From: Methylotenera_A sp031369365
GTDB lineage: Bacteria > Pseudomonadota > Gammaproteobacteria > Burkholderiales > Methylophilaceae
Reading direction: 5' to 3'
Length of the DNA: 19,345 nucleotides
NCBI GenBank assembly: GCA_031369365.1
Contig: JANMOP010000032.1
Coordinates: forward strand, 1 to 19,345
The notes under the pieces were generated by a model that was given only the letters and a program-made list of their open reading frames with translations, was not told the DNA's origin and searched no databases. Below are positions 14,540 to 19,345 of this stretch, one piece after another (position 1 is the stretch's first letter; every line of letters starts with the position of its first letter). The position numbers and the translations under genes are program-made.

Positions 14540-14617
14540 TAGGGTGGGTCACTTGTGACCCACGCGTTGTAATGGTGAAAATTTGTAACTACTGCGTGGG
14601 TTCAAGAACCCACCCTA
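14540..14617. repeat. Second REP/BIME-type hairpin pair (TAGGGTGGGT family)
   Basis: Outer ends TAGGGTGGGT (14540-14549) and ACCCACCCTA (14608-14617) are inverted. Inside are two hairpins: GTGGGTCAC/GTGACCCAC (14544-14563, 2-base loop) and GTGGGTTC/GAACCCAC (14596-14613, 2-base loop). The architecture and the TAGGGTG end match the RAYT-type pair at 5090-5175, but the core differs, implying a different cognate transposase. Confidence 0.75.
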
Positions 14618-14697
14618 TCTCGTGATTCTCGCCTACGGTGGAATGACCAATGAGATCAGAAATAATTTAAAAATTGGAAAGAGTTAATAAAGTAAAA

Positions 14698-15096
14698 ATG
14701 CAAAAAAACAACTTCAAAGATAAGAATAGGCCTAGGCCTAAAAACCTAAATCTGTTCACTATTCGCCTGCCCATCAACGCGGTGGTGTCTATTTTGCATC
14801 GCGCTTCTGGCGTGGGTTTGTTTTTGGCTTTACCTTTGATTTTGTTAGCGTTGCAATACTCAGTACGCTCGCCAGAAAGCTATGCAATATTGACGAATCT
14901 GTTCGATACTTGGCTTGTAAAGTTGGTGTTAATTGGTTTATCTTGGGCATTTTTTCACCACTTTTTTGCGGGTATTCGGCATTTATTGCAAGATATTCAC
15001 TGGATGACATCGCTACAAAAAGCGCGTTTTTCAGGTAAAGCAGTGCTGTTTTTGGTGGCGCTTGCGGTGCTGATTTTTGCATGCTTTATATGGTAA
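14698..15096 (+). CDS. sdhC: Succinate dehydrogenase cytochrome b556 subunit SdhC
   Basis: One of two membrane anchors of respiratory complex II, holding heme b and part of the quinone site. From ATG 14698 it has 132 residues with three membrane helices (about 28-52, 68-90 and 112-131). RPKNLNLFTIRLPINAVVSI followed by LHRASG is the family signature, with Ser31 and Arg35 in the quinone-site region. HHFFAGIRHLLQD (87-99) contains the heme-ligand histidine region. A TTG at 14674 would add eight charged residues; I prefer the ATG, which gives the usual spacing to the signature. It starts the sdhCDAB run, separated from the malic enzyme gene by 218 bp holding two palindromic repeats. Confidence 0.94.
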   Translation: MQKNNFKDKNRPRPKNLNLFTIRLPINAVVSILHRASGVGLFLALPLILLALQYSVRSPESYAILTNLFDTWLVKLVLIGLSWAFFHHFFAGIRHLLQDIHWMTSLQKARFSGKAVLFLVALAVLIFACFIW

Positions 15097-15114
15097 ATAA
15101 TTTGGTAATTCACA

Positions 15115-15462
15115 ATGTTGATACAGTTACTTACTAACAAATATCCAGGCATGCGATTATGGTTATCGCAGCGGCTAACTGCGTTGGTAATGGCCTTTTA
15201 TATTGTATTGCTGGTTATTATGTTAGCAATTACCCAGCCCGCAGGCTTTGCCGCTTGGCATGATTTTGTGACGCCAATTTGGTTTAGATTGCTCACACTT
15301 ATATTTTTTATGTGCCTATTTATGCATGCGTGGCTGGGCGTGGCCGATGTCTTACAAGATTATGTATTTAATAAAACGCTGCGGGCCTATATGCAGATTG
15401 CGGTTGATATTGCGTTAGTAGCTTACCTATTTTGGTTAATGTTTATATTGTGGAATATATAA
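15115..15462 (+). CDS. sdhD: Succinate dehydrogenase membrane anchor SdhD
   Basis: Second membrane anchor of complex II. The 115 residues carry three hydrophobic helices (about 20-40, 55-78 and 92-113). HAWLGVADVLQDY places His71 (heme ligand) and Asp82-Tyr83 (heme and quinone site) at exactly the E. coli SdhD positions, supporting the ATG at 15115. It follows sdhC after 18 bp, and only two bases separate its TAA from the sdhA ATG. The tight spacing implies co-translation of the anchor and flavoprotein subunits. Confidence 0.93.
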   Translation: MLIQLLTNKYPGMRLWLSQRLTALVMAFYIVLLVIMLAITQPAGFAAWHDFVTPIWFRLLTLIFFMCLFMHAWLGVADVLQDYVFNKTLRAYMQIAVDIALVAYLFWLMFILWNI

Positions 15463-15464
15463 AA

Positions 15465-17228
15465 ATGGCGTTGCAGACACATCAATTTGATGCAGTCATT
15501 ATCGGCGGCGGTGGCGCGGGTTTACGTGCGTCGCTACAATTGGCAGAGGCGGGCGTTAAGGTTGCGGTGCTGTCAAAAGTATTCCCCACGCGCTCACACA
15601 CGGTGGCGGCGCAAGGTGGCATTGCAGCTGCGCTAGGTAACGTGGCCGAGGATAAATGGCTGTGGCACATGTACGACACCATCAAGGGCAGTGACTTTTT
15701 GGGCGACCAAGATGCGATTGAATTTATGTGCAAAAACGCCGCTAAAGCGATTATAGAGCTGGAACATTTTGGTATGCCGTTTGACCGCCTAGAATCTGGC
15801 AAAATCTATCAGCGCCCGTTTGGCGGTATGACGCAAAATTTTGGCGAATCGCCTATCTCACGCACCTGCGCGGTGGCTGATAGAACTGGTCATGCCATGT
15901 TGCACACACTGTATCAGCGTAACATTCGCGCCAATACACAATTTTTAATAGAGTGGTTTGCACTCGATTTAATTCGTGATGCTGATGGTGATGTGTTGGG
16001 TGTGATTGCGTTAGAAATCGAAACAGGTGAGATTCATATTATTCAAGCCAAAACTACGCTGCTGGCCACTGGCGGTGCAGGGCGCATCTTTAAAGCTAGC
16101 ACCAACGCCTTCATTAACACGGGCGACGGTTTGGGCATGGCGGCTCGCGCAGGGTTACCTCTGCAAGACATGGAGTTCTGGCAATTTCACCCCACGGGCA
16201 TTCAGCATGTTGGCGTGTTAATTACCGAAGGCGTGCGCGGCGAGGGTGGCTATTTGATTAATAGTGAAGGCGAGCGATTTATGGAGCGTTACGCGCCGCA
16301 CGCCAAAGATTTAGCCAGCCGCGATGTGATTTCTCGCGCATGTGCAACCGAAATTAAAGCAGGCCGTGGTGTGGGCAAAAATAAAGATGCGGTGTATTTA
16401 AAACTCGACCATTTGGGTAAAGAGCGCATTAATAAAAGCCTACCAGGCATTCGCGAAATCGCCAAAACCTTTGCCAATGTCGATCCAATCAAAGACCCAA
16501 TCCCCATCGTGCCAACGGCGCATTATATGATGGGCGGTATTCCGACCAACTTGGATGGCCAAGTGTTGATTGATAATGAACAGGTGGTCAATGGCCTATA
16601 TGCTGTGGGCGAATGTGCGTGTGTTTCGGTGCATGGCGCAAATCGTTTGGGCTCAAATTCATTGCTAGATTTAGTGGTGTTTGGCAAGGCGGCGGGCGAT
16701 CACATGGCGGCTGCTATTAAACAAAATAATACGCACAAAGCTTTACCAGAAGATGCCGCAGAGGCAACATTGGCGCGCATCGCAAGGCTAGACGGTACTA
16801 ATAATACAGGAGCTACTGGCGAAAACGTGGCCGAAGTTGGGGATGCGATTCGTGACACTATGCAAAATCATTGTGGCGTATTTCGATTTCCTGATGAGAT
16901 GGCAAAAGGCGTGGTGCAAATTGATGCGGTAGCCAAACGTCTGCAAAATATCACCATTAAAGATAAAAGCCGTGTTTTCAACACGGCCAGAGTGGAAGCG
17001 CTGGAGCTGGATAATCTGATTGAAGTCGCCGTTGCCACCATGCACGCCGCCAATAATCGCACCGAGAGCCGTGGCGCACATGCTAGAGAAGATTTTGCCG
17101 AGCGTGATGATGAAAACTGGCTGACACACTCACTTTTTTATAAAGAAAACAATCGCTTAGCCTACAAGCCAGTGCGCTTAAAACCACAAACTGTAGAATC
17201 GTTTGAGCCGAAGGCAAGGGTTTATTAG
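15465..17228 (+). CDS. sdhA: Succinate dehydrogenase flavoprotein subunit SdhA
   Basis: Catalytic subunit that oxidises succinate to fumarate using covalently bound FAD, on the cytoplasmic face of the inner membrane. From ATG 15465 it has 587 residues (E. coli 588). The FAD-binding AVIIGGGGAGLRASLQLAEA (10-29) and RSHTVAAQGGI with the FAD-linked His45 are in place. FWQFHPTGI, ITEGVRGEGGYL and YMMGGIPTN are conserved, and ASVHGANRLGSNSLLD appears as VSVHGANRLGSNSLLDLVVF. An earlier in-frame ATG at 15432 lies within sdhD and would spoil the H45 numbering. In this locus its substrate is likely to include succinate released by PrpB. Confidence 0.97.
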   Translation: MALQTHQFDAVIIGGGGAGLRASLQLAEAGVKVAVLSKVFPTRSHTVAAQGGIAAALGNVAEDKWLWHMYDTIKGSDFLGDQDAIEFMCKNAAKAIIELEHFGMPFDRLESGKIYQRPFGGMTQNFGESPISRTCAVADRTGHAMLHTLYQRNIRANTQFLIEWFALDLIRDADGDVLGVIALEIETGEIHIIQAKTTLLATGGAGRIFKASTNAFINTGDGLGMAARAGLPLQDMEFWQFHPTGIQHVGVLITEGVRGEGGYLINSEGERFMERYAPHAKDLASRDVISRACATEIKAGRGVGKNKDAVYLKLDHLGKERINKSLPGIREIAKTFANVDPIKDPIPIVPTAHYMMGGIPTNLDGQVLIDNEQVVNGLYAVGECACVSVHGANRLGSNSLLDLVVFGKAAGDHMAAAIKQNNTHKALPEDAAEATLARIARLDGTNNTGATGENVAEVGDAIRDTMQNHCGVFRFPDEMAKGVVQIDAVAKRLQNITIKDKSRVFNTARVEALELDNLIEVAVATMHAANNRTESRGAHAREDFAERDDENWLTHSLFYKENNRLAYKPVRLKPQTVESFEPKARVY

Positions 17229-17234
17229 ATATGA

Positions 17235-17364
17235 GCCACAGAGCACACAGGGAGCACAGAGAAAAACATAAGGCTTTTTTTGGCAGGATTAGAGATAACG
17301 TGCAATTGATGACAACATTTATCAGCTTAAATGATCCCTCTGTGAACTCTGTGTTCTCTGTGGC
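17235..17364. repeat. CACAGAGNN array with inverted arms, between sdhA and sdhB
   Basis: The left arm GCCACAGAGCACACAGG...CACAGAG (17235-17261) and the right arm CCTCTGTGAACTCTGTG...TCTCTGTGGC (17337-17364) are inverted arrays of the same 9-bp unit around a unique centre of about 75 bases. It occupies most of the 154-bp sdhA-sdhB gap, which is normally only a few bases in other bacteria. Confidence 0.85.
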
Positions 17365-17382
17365 TAAAAATTAGAGAAAAAC

Positions 17383-18120
17383 ATGAAATTTTCAATTTAT
17401 AGATACAACCCAGATGTTGATAAAAAGCCCTATATGCAAGATTACAACATTGAGCTGGCCGAAGAAGACAATATGCTGCTGGATGCATTGATGCGTTTAA
17501 AAGAGCAGGACGATAGCTTAACCATGCGTAAATCGTGTCGCGAAGGCGTGTGCGGCAGTGACTCAATGAATATCAACGGTAAAAATGGTTTGGCTTGCAT
17601 TACCAAAATTGCCGATTTAGACCAGCCAATTACTCTGCGCCCCATGCCTGGCTTGCCTGTGATTCGCGATTTAGTGGTCGATATGACGCAATTTTTTGAC
17701 GCGTACAACTCTATCAAGCCGTATTTAATTAACAATGACCCATTGCCCGAAACCGAGCGCTTGCAAAGCCCTGAAGACCGCGCTAAATTAGATGGCATGT
17801 ACGAGTGCATTTTGTGCGGCGCATGCACCACATCGTGCCCCAGTTTTTGGTGGAATCCTGATAAATTTGTGGGTCCAGCAGGCTTGATGCAGGCCAACCG
17901 TTTTATTATGGATTCTCGCGACCAAGCAACTGAAGAGCGCTTGGAAAATTTAGAAGATCCGTACCGACTGTATCGCTGCCACAATATTATGAATTGCGTG
18001 GAAGTGTGCCCGAAAAAGCTCAACCCCAATGCGGCGATTGCCAATATTAAAGATTTAAAAATCGAACGCGCGCGTGAAACTAAAGTGAGCAAAAAATACA
18101 TTGAAATTAAGGCAGTTTAA
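17383..18120 (+). CDS. sdhB: Succinate dehydrogenase iron-sulfur subunit SdhB
   Basis: Carries electrons from the SdhA FAD to quinone through three clusters. The 245 residues show the [2Fe-2S] ligands C52, C57 and C72 (SCREGVCGSDSMNINGKNG then LAC) with Asp60 in the usual fourth place. The [4Fe-4S] motif CILCGACTTSCP (C142, C145, C148, C152) and the [3Fe-4S] ligands C199, C205 and C209 (CHNIMNCVEVCPK) are complete. The ATG at 17383 starts MKFSIYRYNPDVD as in the family. It follows sdhA after a repeat-filled gap and precedes sdhE, so the operon is functionally complete. Confidence 0.97.
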   Translation: MKFSIYRYNPDVDKKPYMQDYNIELAEEDNMLLDALMRLKEQDDSLTMRKSCREGVCGSDSMNINGKNGLACITKIADLDQPITLRPMPGLPVIRDLVVDMTQFFDAYNSIKPYLINNDPLPETERLQSPEDRAKLDGMYECILCGACTTSCPSFWWNPDKFVGPAGLMQANRFIMDSRDQATEERLENLEDPYRLYRCHNIMNCVEVCPKKLNPNAAIANIKDLKIERARETKVSKKYIEIKAV

Positions 18121-18130
18121 AAATACTTTA

Positions 18131-18213
18131 GCCACAGAGAACACAGAGAAATTCAAAAGCTAAACTTGGCAGCTTTAACTGGTTTTATCTGTGACCTCTG
18201 TGCCCTCTGTGGC
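18131..18213. repeat. CACAGAGNN array with inverted arms, between sdhB and sdhE
   Basis: GCCACAGAGAACACAGAG (18131-18148) is inverted against CTCTGTGNN units ending CTCTGTGGC (about 18189-18213). This is the fourth two-armed copy of the family in the window and begins 11 bases past the sdhB stop. Confidence 0.85.
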
Positions 18214-18225
18214 GAAAAAGGTTTT

Positions 18226-18230
18226 AAGGA
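18226..18230 (+). promoter_or_regulatory. Shine-Dalgarno AAGGA deciding the TTG start of sdhE
   Basis: TAAGGA ends six bases before the TTG at 18237. No ATG or GTG lies near the start of the conserved SdhE domain, so this site fixes a TTG start. Confidence 0.7.
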
Positions 18231-18236
18231 ATTAGA

Positions 18237-18524
18237 TTGAAAGCAAAAAATATAAAAGACGCTCAGAAACAAGCCGGATCGCGCCGTTTAGCTTGGCGTT
18301 GCAGGCGTGGCCTGTTAGAGCTGGATATTGTATTGCAACGCTTTGTAACGCAATATTATGAGGGTTTAAGTGTGGCAGAATTAAGTGCATTTGATGCGAT
18401 GTTAGCACTACCCGATAACGATTTTTGGGCCTTGGTTTCCAGTGAAAATGCACAGCCAATCAATCTAGAAACATTAGCGGTTATCAATAAAATTAAAAGC
18501 GTACATCATCAGGTTGAAAGCTAA
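18237..18524 (+). CDS. sdhE: FAD assembly factor SdhE
   Basis: SdhE (YgfY/CptB family) promotes covalent attachment of FAD to SdhA. The 95-residue protein contains the family core SRRLAWRCRRGLLELDIVLQ with the RGxxE motif (R24, G25, E28), followed by the YYEGLSVAELSAFDAMLALP and DNDFWALV helical segments. Translation starts at TTG 18237, supported by an AAGGA six bases upstream. Clustering directly behind sdhB is common in proteobacteria and confirms the role. Its TAA is two bases from the ATG of the next gene, so the CitE-like lyase is in the same operon. Confidence 0.94.
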   Translation: MKAKNIKDAQKQAGSRRLAWRCRRGLLELDIVLQRFVTQYYEGLSVAELSAFDAMLALPDNDFWALVSSENAQPINLETLAVINKIKSVHHQVES

Positions 18525-18526
18525 AT

Positions 18527-19345
18527 ATGACACAAACGTTAAACATGACACAAACGAAAGTAGCACCAAATAAAGTCGGCCATAGCTCAGGTGCTTTAGG
18601 CGATTATTGGCCTGGCATTCAGCTGTATTATCCGCCAGTAAAATATGCACCAAGCTTAGGTATTTATGAGGACATGGTGCAAGCTGCTGCTCGCATGGCT
18701 AAGCACGCGCACAACACTATTGCACACACATTGATATTCGATTTGGAAGACGGTTGTCGTCAAAAAGAAATGAGCCGCGATTTGCTGCGACAAGAGCTAC
18801 CAGCGCTACGCAAAGTGAATGAGCGCGTGACGATTGCCATTCGCTGCAACTCATTCCGTACCGATGAGTACGAGCAAGATATGCAGCTGGTGCGCGATAT
18901 GGGCGAGTATATTGACGTGGTAATGTTGGCCAAAGCAGGCGAAGTTTACGGTGCGGCTGAAGTGCGCGATTTATCGAGCTTTTTGCTTAATATCAATTCA
19001 AATATGACGATTCAGCCAATTATAGAACACCCAAAATCGCTCAAAATTGCGCCCGAACTCATGCAATACAACACGGTAAAACACGTGGTATTCGGCATTC
19101 ACGATTTCTCAAAAGCCATGGGCATTCACATCACGCCCGAGGGCTGGATTGAAGAGTTGCAGTTTTATATGAACACCCTGATGTTTGAGGCACGGATTGC
19201 GGGCAAGGGCGTGATTGGTGGCGTTGAGACGCTCATTGGCCAAAACATCATGCCCGAAAAATATTTAGAGCCGCAAGATGTACGCCGCTGGCTAGATTTA
19301 CATGGGGATGACGAATCGCGAATTGTGTATAAACACGCCTGCCAA
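18527..19345 (+). CDS. HpcH/HpaI (CitE-like) C-C lyase, 3' end outside window
   Basis: The frame is open for 273 codons from ATG 18527 to the window end. It belongs to the same broad aldolase/lyase superfamily as the genes at 9067 and 11257 but is clearly a different subgroup. Visible elements are LIFDLEDGCRQKEMSRDLLR (acidic pair near the CoA/Mg site), AIRCNSF (Arg), VVMLAKAGE (Lys), PIIEHPKS (Glu) and VFGIHDFSKAMG (Asp), so the active site appears complete. An opening WPGIQLYYPPVKYAPSLG is distinctive. The first codons contain a duplication (ATGACACAAACG twice, 18 bp apart), offering two in-frame starts at 18527 and 18545. It is two bases downstream of sdhE and probably co-transcribed. The substrate is unknown; malyl-, citramalyl- or beta-methylmalyl-CoA are candidates. 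Confidence 0.82.
   Translation, partial: MTQTLNMTQTKVAPNKVGHSSGALGDYWPGIQLYYPPVKYAPSLGIYEDMVQAAARMAKHAHNTIAHTLIFDLEDGCRQKEMSRDLLRQELPALRKVNERVTIAIRCNSFRTDEYEQDMQLVRDMGEYIDVVMLAKAGEVYGAAEVRDLSSFLLNINSNMTIQPIIEHPKSLKIAPELMQYNTVKHVVFGIHDFSKAMGIHITPEGWIEELQFYMNTLMFEARIAGKGVIGGVETLIGQNIMPEKYLEPQDVRRWLDLHGDDESRIVYKHACQ

Noticed and set aside
17442..18101. 219-residue minus-strand ORF antisense to sdhB
   Set aside because: It is the shadow of sdhB, whose cluster ligands and length are fully conserved. No family resemblance in the antisense frame.

Overview
The window is chromosomal DNA from a Gram-negative bacterium, most likely a betaproteobacterium of the Methylophilaceae (Methylotenera-like). 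This is inferred from gene content: a surE-pcm pair, a DUF2069 gene beside wrbA, and a methylcitrate-cycle locus with its own succinate dehydrogenase. No rRNA, tRNA or phylogenetic marker fixes the genus.

Layout. Positions 1-3878 carry minus-strand housekeeping genes: pcm (runs off the left edge), surE, a DUF2069 membrane protein, wrbA and purB. Positions 3930-5176 are a small mobile-element patch: a REP-associated tyrosine transposase (RAYT) gene bracketed by hairpins, a small membrane ORF, the 3' remnant of an IS110-family transposase, and a gene-less pair of the same hairpins. Positions 5180-12138 form a minus-strand catabolic cluster: prpD, prpC (broken by an in-frame TAA), prpB, a CitE-like lyase, a mesaconyl-CoA hydratase-like double hot-dog protein, and a second CitE-like lyase. 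A divergent control region (12139-12375) holds palindromes and a near-consensus promoter and separates this cluster from a plus-strand GntR/UTRA regulator. Positions 13280-19345 are plus-strand: malic enzyme, sdhC, sdhD, sdhA, sdhB, sdhE and a third CitE-like lyase that runs off the right edge.

How it works together. PrpC, PrpD and PrpB, with an aconitase not seen here, would turn propionyl-CoA plus oxaloacetate into pyruvate plus succinate. SDH oxidises the succinate, and malic enzyme can return malate to pyruvate. The mesaconyl-CoA hydratase-like protein and the three CitE-family lyases suggest a linked C4/C5-acyl-CoA route, for example mesaconyl-CoA to beta-methylmalyl-CoA to propionyl-CoA plus glyoxylate, feeding the methylcitrate cycle. 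That link is a hypothesis. As sequenced, prpC has a nonsense codon before its catalytic Asp, so the cycle may be broken or decaying in this strain.

Nearly every intergenic gap in the window carries a dispersed inverted repeat. At least five families are present: CACAGAGNN arrays, GTCATTC...GAATCCA palindromes, a GTCATTGCGAGG palindrome, a CTCTCCCC...GGGGAGAG element, and RAYT-type TAGGGTG hairpin pairs. No CRISPR array, tRNA or rRNA was seen.
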